Shown in pieces: positions 1 through 16,257 of a stretch of 64,000 nucleotides of DNA (position 1 is its first letter; each line of letters opens with the position of its first letter). The position numbers and the translations under genes are program-made. Origin of the DNA: Aspidiotus rigidus (lineage: Eukaryota; Arthropoda; Insecta; Hemiptera; Diaspididae); the NCBI GenBank assembly GCA_035079385.1, contig JAVHKY010000003.1, positions 6,675,501 through 6,739,500 on the forward strand. The letters run 5' to 3'. The notes under the pieces are model-generated. The model worked only from the letters and a program-made list of their open reading frames with translations. It was not told where the DNA came from and searched no databases.

Positions 1-2
1 AG

Positions 3-720
3 GAAGTCACCCGTACCATAGCGAATTCTAATTACAAGAAACCGTCTGTCAACATGAATACGAGATCATATTCTAGAAGATCGCCAGCTCGACAATAGTA
101 AATATACCTCAAGAGGAGAATACTGCTTGTTAATAATGTACGAATATTTTGTTAAATCAAATTATTTTATTTTGATATTTCAGCGAATCTTTCGACAATA
201 ACCGAAAAATGCGGTCCTCTCGTCTGTCTTCACCACCGCCGACTGTACGGGATTCACATCATCTCATCATTATCTCTAATTTACACGAAAACGTTACAGG
301 CGAAGATATAAAGGTGTATATTCATTTAGATAAAATGGCATGCATTTGAAGAAGTTGAGTTTAATATTTTTATTCATTTACAGGAATTATTTGAAGATGT
401 AGGTGATTTAGTGTACACGAAGATGATACGGGAAGGAGTCGCTGAAGTAGCTTACAAGTCTGAACGAGATGCTATGAAAGCAGTAGAGATTTATCATAAT
501 CGACAGTTAGATGGATTGCCAATGAAATGTGTTTTAATGTCGTCTCATCACGATACTACTTCTCGGTAAGAGGCGATTTTCCAATTATCTGATTGTGGAT
601 TGATTGTCAGTTACAAGAGATAATTCTCTGATATACAGGAACATACCTCCGATAAATACTTTTTCACCTGTTGAGCCTGATACTCATCTAATAAAGAAAG
701 CATTATTCAGTAGTCATTGA
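3..720 (+). CDS. PDIP3: PDIP3/SKAR-like RNA-recognition-motif protein, C-terminal part (5' end outside window)
   Basis: Exons 3-97, 184-313, 384-565 and 639-720 join in phase with GT-AG introns and end at TGA 718-720. The protein has an Arg/Ser-rich stretch, then a single RRM starting around LIIISNLHENVTGEDIK and continuing through GVAEVAYKSERDAMKAV to RQLDGLPMKC, then a short tail ending KKALFSSH. The pattern 'SNLH..VT.EDI..LF', 'GVAEV', 'LDG.PMKC' is that of PDIP3 (polymerase delta-interacting protein 3, SKAR), a nuclear, exon-junction-associated mRNA-export factor that couples S6 kinase to translation; the Aly/REF adaptors have a related RRM. The RRM is complete but the N-terminus is missing, so the start cannot be given. 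A polyadenylation signal follows at 1025. PDIP3 is more likely than Aly/REF because the RRM is close to the C-terminus. Confidence 0.75.
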
Positions 721-1024
721 AGTGGCGTGTCATCATCATATTCCAATTACCTAAGTTGAGTAATTTTCTGGATCATTACTGATATACTTGTCGGGCATTA
801 CTCTAAAATATGTAAAAAAATTGATGTGTAAATATATGTCAAGATTTTCGATGGGTAGATTATTCATCTTGTCTTATTTGAAGAAACACGAATATCAAGC
901 CTACAGTGAGATGAAACCTTAAGGACGCCTCGATTTCAAGAAAAAACAACCATAATTTCTTACTATTTAATATTTTGCAATTTCGTATTGAAAACTCTTA
1001 CTGAACACGAAGAGTTGAATTTGC

Positions 1025-1030
1025 AATAAA
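1025..1030 (+). terminator. AATAAA polyadenylation signal of the PDIP3-like gene
   Basis: Canonical AATAAA about 305 bp after the stop codon of the RRM gene, with no competing gene in between. Confidence 0.5.
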
Positions 1031-2043
1031 GGATGGTTAAACAAAAGCAAAAACATAATCGAATTTCTCATTACCATTATTATTATTATTATTATTATCC
1101 GTACGTACCAAAACTGCGAGTCTTATTGGAATAAAATAATGAAAAGAAAAAGAGAAAGAAAAAAACTATAATATCTAATAAGAACAGAAATATCCAAGAA
1201 TTCGTCTTGAGTGTAAAAGGACGTTCACTTAAAAGGTAATACAAGAAGCTGAAAACTGAGTTGAAGAGGTCTTGAAAATATATCCTTAACTTAAATAAAG
1301 TATTAATGAATATATTTGAGAACGAAAACTCAATTTTTTTGTATACGGGCAAATCTTCATCTGCTTTGAATTGTAGGCAAACAAAATTTTCGGGAACAAT
1401 ATTAATTTCCTTCCTAGAATCGAAAATTCTGAATAACATTCAGTCACATTGTGGGAGTCGACAGCCGGATTATTTACAAACGTTCTTATAATAATATTCT
1501 CTCAAAACTATCTATTTTTGATTCATCGAAAACTTACACATCATATATATAAATACCTGCTAGAACATGAAATTACAAATGACTAGAAAATTGAAATTTT
1601 TGTTCGACAGTATAATGTTCTTCTATAAACCTTGTTCTTTATCAAACTGAATAATATAATGAGCAAATTCCAAGACTTGTCGAATGTAAAAAAGATTATT
1701 TTTCATCGAAAGTACATCGATTTTTTTCCACAACCAATGATGATTTGCGAATTTTAGTTCGCAAAATACGAAAATAACTACATTTAAATGATAAACCTAT
1801 ACTGAATTATTCCACTCGAACTTTAAGTATGATTTTGAAAAAATTCAGTTGTTTTAAAATTGTAGAAATACAATAATAAAATGAAAAAGCAATTAGCTCA
1901 CGAAGTATTTCAAGGGATCTCCTCGCATTATTTCGCGAACGTAATTGTAAATCGTAAAGATAGAATATCAAAACTGAAACCATTTACGCATTTCAAGTGA
2001 GCCATATTCATCGATTCACTGTTTCGTCACAAAAAATTTTTTC
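1031..2043. other. AT-rich intergenic stretch, no gene recognised
   Basis: Only low-complexity AT-rich sequence and a short ATT microsatellite (about 1075-1097) are visible. The one long reading frame here, on the minus strand, is a run of Phe/Leu/Ile-rich low complexity without splice context. Confidence 0.6.
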
Positions 2044-2049
2044 TGTGTA
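2044..2049. repeat. Left 6-bp target-site duplication TGTGTA
   Basis: TGTGTA directly abuts the left TIR and is repeated at 4515-4520 directly after the right TIR. Confidence 0.7.
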
Positions 2050-2133
2050 AGTAGTCATTAAAAAGTGTGATACAAACTCACATGCTACTTCTCTCATCTT
2101 TTTACTCTAAATGACGCTTTTTCAGCATGCTCA

Positions 2134-3813
2134 ATGAACGTTAATTATTTCGTATCTAGCTTACAATCACACGGAATTTCTATCATGAAAGCTAATCAAC
2201 TATATTCGATTGAATCAATGATTACCATTGAATTCACTTATCCCGAAGTACCTAAGTTGAGAACTTCATGGCATTCCACGCAAAGACACGTTCCAGATCA
2301 AGATGGACTTAACGTTTTTGTACCGTACTTTCGTTGTTATTTTATGTCGTAAGTATTCTTCTTTCTCAGAACTTTTTGGCCTGGCTTAGAATTAATACTA
2401 ATACTTCGTTTTTCTGGCATTTATTTTACAGTTGACGTCACAATTAGTAGGTCACTGAACGACAAAGACAATACACAAAATGGGGTAGGTACTCTCAAAG
2501 AGACAAAAGTTGGCTTGTTGAAGTCTACTCCGTTCAGTTGTCACTAAAGTTACTTCATGTACAGATTAATTTTATTCTAATTTTAGAAGATTTCTGTTTC
2601 TCCGCTTCCTAGACGTCTCGAAAGGAATAGGACTCTCCGCGGATAATATGAACTTTTCATTTCAGGGATACGATTTTTTTATCAAAAATGATTTTTTTAT
2701 CAAAAATCTATTCTCCCTATTAGTGTACTGACACATGTTACTCATGTTTTCATTTAGAATGGACAACTTCAAGCATTGATTGATCAAGTGGCACCTGGAA
2801 AGACATCTTTGACTCAAATGAGCAAGTCAGAACTAAGTGCGGCAGTAGGAATTGCTCTTAAAGAGATTGTAAGTACCTACGTGTTTGATTCGTTTTCGAT
2901 TGGCGTGATTAGGCGTTCATGTGAAGCCACTGAAAGAAAAGAGGGCGTGTGACCTACGTTCGAGTACTGTGAAAGATAAGTTGGACGCATGATACACGCT
3001 TCGGTCTAGTGATCTGTCTTTGGTATAGTCCAGGAAAATCGATTTTTTGTCGTCATCCTTTTTCAAACATATTTCTTTCACATGTGGATGTAAACTCTCT
3101 ATTCTTTGTTTCTCAGGGTGATAAAGACAGGAAATTAGTGCGATACGAACTAGATCTTGGAGTTCGAGACGCCGGAGAAGCGGCCAAGAAAATCCTCGAG
3201 AAACGATACGTCAACTACACGGACTATGCGAAGAAACAACCACCTATCGATCCTAATGACGGGAGAACAGTGACACCTTATCTCAATTTTCAAAGGAATA
3301 AACTAGATCATGTACCGGGAGCTATAGAAACTGGATTAGTCGGAAATTCTTTTGAAGAGCAATACTCACTGATTGTGGAAACTCTAGAAAAAATTTTCAG
3401 AGGTTATTTCTGGCATGTTGGATCAGAATCGAAAGGAAGAAGCTAATCATTTCATCTCTGAAGAGGCGATTTTGGCTTTAACAAAAGGGGATTTTTGATT
3501 GAGTGGGAAGAGTATTGTCGGAGGGAATTTGGAGATCCTTCAAATAATGTGATAATTGAACGTAGCCGTAATATGATTACTTTGTGGTATCTCTGGTTTC
3601 ATGATAAAAAAGCAACGAAATTTTTAACATTTCGTGAAATACTTTTCAACAAAATGAAAGTTAATAAAATACTCTTTCCACGTTTAGGTGTATTTTTTTC
3701 TACAACAAGTCTTTGAATCTTTCAGAGCTAATGTCTGAACGTTTTCTGAACGAATATGCTGTCACTGATGTAGACTTATTTCACGCATTCGAGAACGACA
3801 TTCAAAATTTTTA
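2134..3813 (+). pseudogene. Decayed intron-containing gene of unknown function inside the TIR element
   Basis: Not recognised. Visible exons are 2134-2348 (starts at an ATG at the inner TIR edge), 2432-2484, 2758-2868 and 3117 onward. The second, third and fourth join perfectly in phase 0 with good GTAGGT/GTAAGT donors and CAG/TAG acceptors. They encode a hydrophilic, probably helical protein (for example LSAAVGIALKEI, RDAGEAAKKILEKR, FEEQYSLIVETLEKIF). Three breaks are seen: exon 1 joins exon 2 one base out of phase; a shift at the A/T run near 3390; and a shift at the T run near 3492. Coding character resumes after each (EEANHFISEEAILALTKGD; LIEWEEYCRREFGD). A final segment, 3726-3813, ends AFENDIQNF-stop and would need an unusually short 38-bp intron. 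No signal peptide, membrane segment or known catalytic motif is apparent. A captured host gene and a viral structural protein are both possible. Confidence 0.5.
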
Positions 3814-4290
3814 GCGAAGTGGAAACAGCTATGTCTGTTACATTTCAGGAGGTATCGCTACAGCTCCTGCATCCCTCTCGTTGACCGTTGAAAAAAATAC
3901 GTGGTCGGTATAAAAGTGATAAAACTTACTCGTCGACCATCGTGAAAAAATGTGAGCTTGGAAAAATTACGCATTCATTACCGAAATTATAGACGTTGAA
4001 ATTTGTTGAACCTGTTGAGAAAAAATGTGAGCTTGGAAAAGTTACGGATTCGTTACCGTATCAAATTCGTCGGATTTATAAGCGTATTTATTTTATCGGT
4101 TCTTTCTCTAATTTAATTGTCCATTGAAGCTCGATGAACGTACCGAAATAGGTGAGACAGGATCTTCGGACTTGAAACCGTAAAGAATGGGATGCTGGAA
4201 TTTCGGTTGAGTAATGGTAAACTAAAATATGATACAGGTTTTTCGGTTGAATAGTAGCATTTATTAAATGTGAGCCAGAAATTTTTTAAG

Positions 4291-4327
4291 AGCAGCTGCG
4301 GAGCACCTTCGGTGCTCCGCAGCTGCT
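4291..4327. repeat. 17-bp perfect hairpin with 3-nt loop
   Basis: AGCAGCTGCGGAGCACC is followed by TTC and then by its exact complement. It is GC-rich in AT-rich surroundings, lies inside the TIR element about 85 bp before the right TIR, and stands alone. Confidence 0.9.
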
Positions 4328-4743
4328 ATGATTCATGAACCAATTTTGAGTTCGTTTAAGTTCATTGAGCATGTTGAAAATCGGATTTTGAATCGATTTT
4401 CAGTTCGTTGAAGTTCATTGAGCATGCTGAAAAAGCGTCATTTAGAGTAAAAAGATGAGAGAAGTAGCATAAAAAAGTGTGATTGAGTTTGTATCACACT
4501 TTTTAATGACTACTTGTGTATTTTATAAAAATTCTCCATAGTGGTACAGAAGAAAACGAAAGATCGATTTTGACCTTACTGTCCTTATCACCGTAAGTAA
4601 AACGTCGACATAAATAAATTAATTAATTAACCTTAAGTACACTAATAAAAAACAAGCAACGAAACTCCACAATGTCACGTGGAAGAGAAGGGAATGGAGA
4701 GAAAGGAGGGAAGTGTAATATGCAACTCAATCACTCAAAATAT

Positions 4744-10630
<5,887 letters not shown>

Positions 10631-11236
10631 GATATAAAAGGTTCAAGTCCGAACTATTAGAGGTAGAATGAATCAATAAATCATTGCGATCGGTACATTA
10701 TTAGTAATATTACAATAATTCATAATTAATAAACTTGTATACATTTTGGGTGGAATGATTTGCAGTCGAGGGTAAATCTTCGGGGCTCACCTGATTTTCG
10801 ACCGGAGAAGTTTTTTTACGAAATAGACGTGGAGGAAATCATCCGTACCTAATATTTCTTTCCTGGAATCAATTAGGAGTCTTTGGAGTCAATCGTCATT
10901 TTACGCAAACTGATGACTTGATGAGAAGATTCTGAAAAGGTTCGAGCTGGACTATAGATACCTTCCCTATTCACCTTTAACAATACAAACTACTGACGTC
11001 ATCGTACTTCGGACATCAAAAACACAAGAAAAGGTTAATAAGGCACGGTTAAGGATACGATCCTGGCGGATATTAGTGCAAACTACTTAAGCGGAACTGG
11101 GTATTGGCATCCGCCATATTGTGTTCAAGAGAAACGTTTCTCATAAGAACGAGCCTATATAGAGCGTTCCACTTTGTTTTGCTTACATTGGATTTGGAAG
11201 AGCTTTACTGTCCATAGAGCACTTCATAGGACAAAC
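10631..11236. other. 5' flank of the CDR2-like gene
   Basis: AT-rich, no gene or repeat recognised. It should contain the CDR2 promoter if exon 1 is correctly placed. Confidence 0.4.
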
Positions 11237-11650
11237 GTCCGACGTACATTTTGGTTCCAGTCTTCCAGAAGCTTAATTTTGTCCATAAGAGCCCGTGTTA
11301 AACTCGTGTATTGTGACAGCGGATAACTCGAGACTGGCTAAATTTATTTTCTTGAAATTATACTCGTTGGAAAGAATATTTCATGGAGAATTGTTCCGCG
11401 TAACGAGCGGTGATTGTAGGCGTTCCATCAAAAAAACGCGTTTCAGTTCTCAATTGATTACTCCGAAAATAATACTTCCAGCGAAAAATCGAAAAGAAAA
11501 TAATTTATCCTCAATAAAATTTCCTTTCCAACGAGTATAATTTCAAGAAAATAAATTCAGCCAGTCTCGAGTTATCCGTCGTTATAATACACAAATTTAA
11601 CACGGGCTCTCATGTACAAATTAGGCTTCTGGAACCAGAATGTACGTCAG
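11237..11650. repeat. Inverted repeat (fold-back) with about 125-bp arms
   Basis: Arm 11237-11361 is matched in reverse complement by about 11522-11650, including AGCCCGTGTTAAA, GGATAACTCGAGACTGGC and TCTTGAAATTATACTCGTTG. The arms are near-identical at the inner end and more diverged outside; the spacer is about 160 bp. This looks like a fold-back/MITE-type insertion; no clear target duplication was found. Confidence 0.75.
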
Positions 11651-12288
11651 ACATACCCATTGTGTATAGTGCCTTACTGCTGAAAGGGCATCCGTCTCAC
11701 AAGAAATACATAGAGCGGTCGCCCTTTTGACAGAAAGGTCCTCATTTTTGTTGGTAGGAAGTTCAACATTGTGCCCAGCGCACAGTACTGTATCATTATT
11801 TGCGCAAATTTTGCCCAAATTTGATCCATAACGCTCTTTTGCGGATTAATTGTGAATCATAACATTTTTGCAGACACAATTTTTTTGGTCGCCATACCTC
11901 TATATCTTCTGCCATGGTTCAGGTACCTGAGCAATACTCTGCGTCTGCGCCTCTTCAATGGGTTGTCTGAGGTCTGAGGACCTCAAGACTTTTTTTATTT
12001 TCTTATGGTATATTTCAATCGCTCTAGAGACAAGGGATAATAATAACCAAAGAGATTAGTTTCTTAGATCTATGCATTTCTTTACAGGTAGCAAGCATAC
12101 CTTTGGAATCTATTGAAGAAAACTAGAAAAGAACAACCTGCACAAATATCACCATCAATGTAGCTTGTGTCACAATTAATGACCTGTCACAATCCTTTGT
12201 TTTTGGTTTTCCAAAGTTTTGACCCGCTTTAATATCTATCTCTGCATCAGTCTCTCACACTCCCTTCAAGTTTAGCAAACATGGGCAT
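11651..12288. other. Intergenic, nothing recognised
   Basis: No gene, hairpin or repeat could be supported on either strand. Confidence 0.5.
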
Positions 12289-12740
12289 CTATAATAGACC
12301 AATTCCCCGTTCCGTCAGATATCAAATGAACGACGGTGATTTCGTTCATTACAGACCTACGTGTTGCAGGCTTGTCTCGGATGAAAATAATTATAAGCAA
12401 ACAGTTTTGCGTGTCAATTCCCATAAGGTCTATGGAGCGTTCGCAAAAACGCGAATAATTTCAAAAATAAACAATATTTTGAAGATCAGTTTTCTTGATA
12501 TATCAAGTCCAGTGTTTATATTTTATGAAACAAGACCACTTATCTCTAAAAAATATCGTTCATTTTCAAAATATTCGCATTTTGCGAACATTAGGTGATC
12601 CTTAAGGGAATTAACACATGAAAAGTTTGTTTACATTTTGAACCCACACAACTAGCTGCAAATGCAGCTTCCGCAGAGCATCCGACCTGTTTCGTTTGCA
12701 ACTCATTTGTGCATATTCAATTCACCTACGTCGCCAGGGA
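12289..12740. repeat. Duplicated segment, copy 1 (uninterrupted)
   Basis: Matches 14371-14674 plus 15526-15661 in the same orientation. Shared blocks include GTCAGATATCAAATGAAC, GGCTTGTCTCGGATGAAAAT, TTTGCGTGTCAATTCCCATA and GCAAATGCAGCTTCCGCAGA. Copy 2 is split by two insertions, so this copy shows the pre-insertion sequence. It is probably a transposon-derived or segmental repeat. Confidence 0.85.
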
Positions 12741-12761
12741 ATTGGTCTATACACTGTACCT

Positions 12762-13048
12762 GGGGCGCGTTCTGAAACCATCAACCGGTACTCGGTGATG
12801 AAAATAATCTGCAGAAAGAACTTCCAGTCAACCGATTGTCATCCAATGTTGTCGCACTTAGGAGCACGGGAACATCATTTTTGTCAGCCGGCAACATTTT
12901 GTGCGGTCACCCAAATGTTTTGAAACCCAAAATCATTAGGATCACGCGAGAAGTGTATGCAAGATTACCTAGGAGAGTTTAATTGGAATGCATTTTGTCT
13001 CACGTGGTCCGGTAATGTTGGTACGTTGATGGTTTCAGAACGCGCCCC
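12762..13048. mobile_element. 287-bp MITE with 24-bp perfect terminal inverted repeats
   Basis: Left end GGGGCGCGTTCTGAAACC...ATCAAC (12762-12785) is exactly complemented at 13025-13048. There is no coding capacity. The CCCCTG right end resembles hAT termini, but no convincing 8-bp target duplication is present, so the family is open. Confidence 0.75.
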
Positions 13049-13093
13049 TGACCTAATGAACAGCAGTAGGTTGAAGTTGAACAACTTGATAAG

Positions 13094-13173
13094 GCTGGGG
13101 AGCTGGCTCAGCTCTTTGTTTTTGGGAGCTGAAAGCCGGAGCCGAAATTTCGCCGGCTCCCCAACTCCACAAA
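13094..13173. repeat. 80-bp insert between TTGATAAG repeats
   Basis: TTGATAAG occurs at 13086-13093 and 13174-13181. The insert is rich in GGAGCC/GGAGCT motifs, with GCTGGGGAGCTGGC near its left end and an imperfect complement near its right end. It may be a small or decayed hAT-type element. Confidence 0.4.
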
Positions 13174-13581
13174 TTGATAAGTTGGTGCGGAACAGTCTAG
13201 AAGCAGCTCATTGCAAAGGTCATTGAACGTCACCATCTCCTGATCTATATAGACTCGGAAAAGAAAAAAACAGAGGAAGGATTGCTGTATAAGACTTCTT
13301 TACCCTGAGGAGGGTTCCTCTCAATTTTCATTTTTCAAAGATCTTTTGAAAGTTTGAACCCTACAATCTACAACCTGCGTCACACATTGAAGTCTCTCCC
13401 ATGTGCAGGCAACACAATATAATACACTTCTAACAGTTCTAAGCCAGAACTGAAAGAAAAACCAAAAAAGAGTTTACCACTGCTTGGTCTGCTGTGACTG
13501 CTAGGCTGTTCATATAAGGAAAACTCAACGCCAATGTAATATATTAGGCCTAATGAGCAACTCCATTACTCTCTCTCAAGG

Positions 13582-13908
13582 TTAAAAGAAAGGATCACCC
13601 CCTCCAGCCGTGGCCGTCGCACTAACTGTCTCCCAAAATAGAAGCAAGGTCAATTTACTGACTATACTTAAGGCATAGTCATTAATATGCCGATATATAG
13701 GAGTGCTATTGGAACTGCAGCTGGAAGGGGTCAGTGGCAGGTCTACAGTTTGCCTCATATCATTGATATTAACTTTGATGTAATCCATATCAGTAAGACG
13801 TTCACTTGTATATACAGTACATTTATCGCAATGATTTTTATTTGTAAATGAGTGACAATTACACGCACCATTGTTTCCTGATCTTCTCTTGCAAGAACGC
13901 AGCTTATC
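13582..13908 (-). CDS. Hypothetical Cys-rich reading frame, possibly part of a gene or transposon
   Basis: Not recognised. A continuous minus-strand frame of about 115 residues contains a cluster CNCHSFTNKNHCDKC followed by a Ser/Thr/Pro stretch (LPLTPSSCSSNSTP). Composition looks more protein-like than surrounding frames, but the last residues are low-complexity (ATATAGGG) and no splice partner was found. It could be an isolated exon, a relic transposon frame or chance. Its ATG is ambiguous. Confidence 0.2.
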   Translation of the reverse strand, partial: DKLRSCKRRSGNNGACNCHSFTNKNHCDKCTVYTSERLTDMDYIKVNINDMRQTVDLPLTPSSCSSNSTPIYRHINDYALSIVSKLTLLLFWETVSATATAGGGDPFF

Positions 13909-14106
13909 CTCCATGAGGGTTGCCCGCAAATTATCACATGAGGATGCTTATACGCTAGCGTACACTAGTCTTACATCTTGTACAAATACAAATGATACAT
14001 GTGACAGTATCACAAATACTTGTTATTTGCGCTGCGGCTGCAACTGACTCGGACAAACGCTGCACATCTAAAAAAGAAAAACACATGACTTTTCATACGT
14101 AAAGTA

Positions 14107-14307
14107 CAGTGTTCGGACGGGGAATTCCCATTCCCAATTCCCGGGAACGAATTCCCGGGAATTCAAGAAAATTTCCTGGGAACATGATGAAAAATCGGGA
14201 AAATTTCCCGAATTTCCGAAACATTCCCAGTTCCCGGGAAAAAATCACGGGAAAATGACCGGGAATTCCCAGTCCTAAATTGAATTCCCGGGAACGTCCG
14301 AACGCTG
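14107..14307. mobile_element. hAT-type MITE (201 bp) built of GGGAATTCCC palindromes
   Basis: Termini CAGTGTTCGGACG and CGTCCGAACGCTG, flanked on both sides by the perfect 8-bp duplication GTAAAGTA (14099-14106, 14308-14315). The interior is almost entirely repeats of GGGAATTCCC/TTCCCGGGAA. No coding capacity; it depends on a hAT transposase from elsewhere. Confidence 0.9.
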
Positions 14308-14682
14308 GTAAAGTATACACATCTACGCGTATTATGACATGATGAGCTCTACCTTCATTAATCATTATTGAGGTTAATAGACCGATTCCCAGTTACATTA
14401 GGTCAGATATCAAATGAACAACGGTGATTTCGTTCAATACAGACCTGCGTGCTGCAGGCTTGTCTCGGATGAAAATGTAAAACAGTTTTGCGTGTCAATT
14501 CCCATAAGGATTACGGAGCGTTCGCGAAAACGAGAATATATTTTCCAAAATAAACGATATTTCGAAGTTCTGTTTTCCTGATGTACCAAGTCCAATGTTT
14601 ATATTTTATGAAAGAAGATCACTCCTCTCTAAAATATCGTTCATTTTTGAAATGTTCGGGTTTTTGCAAACATTATGTGATC

Positions 14683-15159
14683 TAGTGATGGGCGGTTATC
14701 GGTTATTAACCGATTAATTGGTTTATTCTTAGGTAAAATTAACCAAAAACCCGGTTTATTTGTGATTAACAAATAACCTCAAAAACCGGTTAATAAGAGC
14801 GCATAAACCGATTAAAGCCAAAATCTAAAATTTTTCAACAATTGTGTATTTCAATTGATAATTTGACAAATTTGAAGCACCAGGCGGAGGAAATAGGATA
14901 TTATCAATTAAGATATTTCTCAATCATCAACACATAAGAGATCTTGCTTCTCTTTTTTCTTTCAATTTTCGCGATTTTGAGAGCAAAAAAGTGGAAGACC
15001 TTGGCGCTCCTAGCGGAATTTTTTGAGAATTAACAGCAATCCGCATGATTTCCAGTTAACCGGTTTATTTAAAGGTTTTCAACCGATTAACCGGTTACAA
15101 TGATTTCCAATAAACCGTTTAACCGGTATATTGAAATAACCGATAACCGCCCATCACTA
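14683..15159. mobile_element. hAT-type MITE (477 bp)
   Basis: Termini TAGTGATGGGCGGTTATCGG and its complement, about 25 bp long, with the 8-bp target duplication ATGTGATC at 14675-14682 and 15160-15167. Subterminal copies of AACCGGTTTATT-like sequence repeat at both ends. The empty site is visible in copy 1 at about 12593-12600. Confidence 0.92.
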
Positions 15160-15170
15160 ATGTGATCCTT

Positions 15171-15525
15171 ATTGGGATGTTAACCCAAGTTGCATAAGTT
15201 GGTAGCCGTGCCCGAACGTGTGAGGGATAATTTTAACGTACCATGCTTCATGATGGGGAATTTGCAATTTTCAAATACGATTTAAATTATTACAATTCGT
15301 AATATCAAAAAATTATATCCTATAAATCGTTTAAACACTTCAAGAGAATTGATAACTGAAAGAAGTAATTCTAATAGTGAAGTATTGAGCTATCTACGAC
15401 TTATTGAAAATCTCGTTTCTTATGGCCGAATACATTGAACGTAAAATCGTCACCTAGAAATTCAAGCGAGTGCGGCGAGAGAGGAAGGCGATTCTAGCGC
15501 TACCAAACACAGGTTAACATCCCAA
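15171..15525. mobile_element. MITE (about 355 bp) with ATTGGGATGTTAACC ends
   Basis: ATTGGGATGTTAACC at the left end is complemented by GGTTAACATCCCAAT at the right. The uninterrupted copy 1 goes straight from GATCCTTAA to GGGAATTAAC here, so the insertion is clear. The target duplication is probably 2 bp (AT or TA). Confidence 0.8.
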
Positions 15526-15661
15526 TGGGAATTAACACATGAAAAGTTTGTTTATATTTTGAGCCCAGACAACTGGCTGCAAATGCAGCTTCCGCAGAGC
15601 ATTTGACCTGTTTCGTTTGCAACTCATTTGTGCATATTCAATTCACCTACGTCACCAGGGA

Positions 15662-16257
15662 TCAACAATTTGCTTCTTAAATTACTTGTGACAGGCGGTT
15701 GCATGGTTGCAGTAATCTGGATGCTGTAGATTCTAAAGCGCAACATATATACTGTGTCCAAAAATTTTAGGAGCATCTCCCTTTCCCTTTATAGAGTCTT
15801 TCACGCTGACGTCACATCACTGATAATAATAAGAACTATCCATCTTCTAGTGTTGGACACTTCCATCACAAATGTAAGCAATTTTTTTTGCACGTACTTT
15901 CCCATAAGAAAAAATAGTGTTCCAGAAATCATTGAATACTTTAAAAAGAAATAATTGTATGTAAGGAACCAAAACATAATTTTTCATTACTAAGAAGTTC
16001 TTGAATTGCCATCATACAATACTTGTTCCTAAGAAATTTTCCGTTCTTGCTATATTTGACGAATTTCAGAACCAAATTTGTTCCCGTACGGAATAACGTG
16101 TAAAAAAAATTGTTTACATTAGTGATAGAAATATCCATCTCATTCTTAGATATTTTTCAACAATATTTCTACTGGATAGTGCCACATTGAGCAAATATCG
16201 ATACAACGTGACGTCGACCGTGAATGACCCTATTTGGTCTATTTATTCTTGACCCTA
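15662..16257. other. Intergenic, nothing recognised
   Basis: AT-rich sequence without supportable genes or repeats. Confidence 0.45.

Larger units (their letters stand above)
2050..4514. mobile_element. 2.5-kb TIR element with 6-bp target duplication and a decayed spliced gene (family unknown)
   Basis: The terminal inverted repeats are 2050-2139 and 4413-4514. They match almost base for base, the right copy having about 14 extra bases. The element begins AGTAGTCATTAAAA and ends with its complement. TGTGTA flanks it directly on both sides (2044-2049 and 4515-4520). Inside are a spliced coding region (2134-3813), short direct repeats near 3945 and 4020, a strong hairpin (4291-4327), and a tandem copy of the inner TIR end (about 4347-4412). 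A 6-bp duplication and AG termini are known for Polinton/Maverick elements, but no DNA polymerase B, integrase, ATPase or protease is seen and the element is far shorter. It could be a deletion derivative, another DNA transposon family, or an integrated virus-like element. Confidence 0.75.
14371..15661. repeat. Duplicated segment, copy 2, split by two MITEs
   Basis: Counterpart of 12289-12740. Matching sequence occupies 14371-14682 and 15526-15661; the 477-bp and 355-bp inserts in between (14683-15159, 15171-15525) are absent from copy 1, which shows they arrived later. Confidence 0.85.

Noticed and set aside
1095..1439. 114-codon minus-strand frame rich in Phe, Leu and Ile
   Set aside because: Low complexity in AT-rich intergenic DNA, no motif.
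2134..3813. Calling the gene in the TIR element a parvovirus/densovirus capsid because of the nearby hairpin
   Set aside because: No phospholipase A2 motif, NS1 helicase or terminal hairpin structure is seen, and the 6-bp duplication with TIRs points to a transposon-type insertion.
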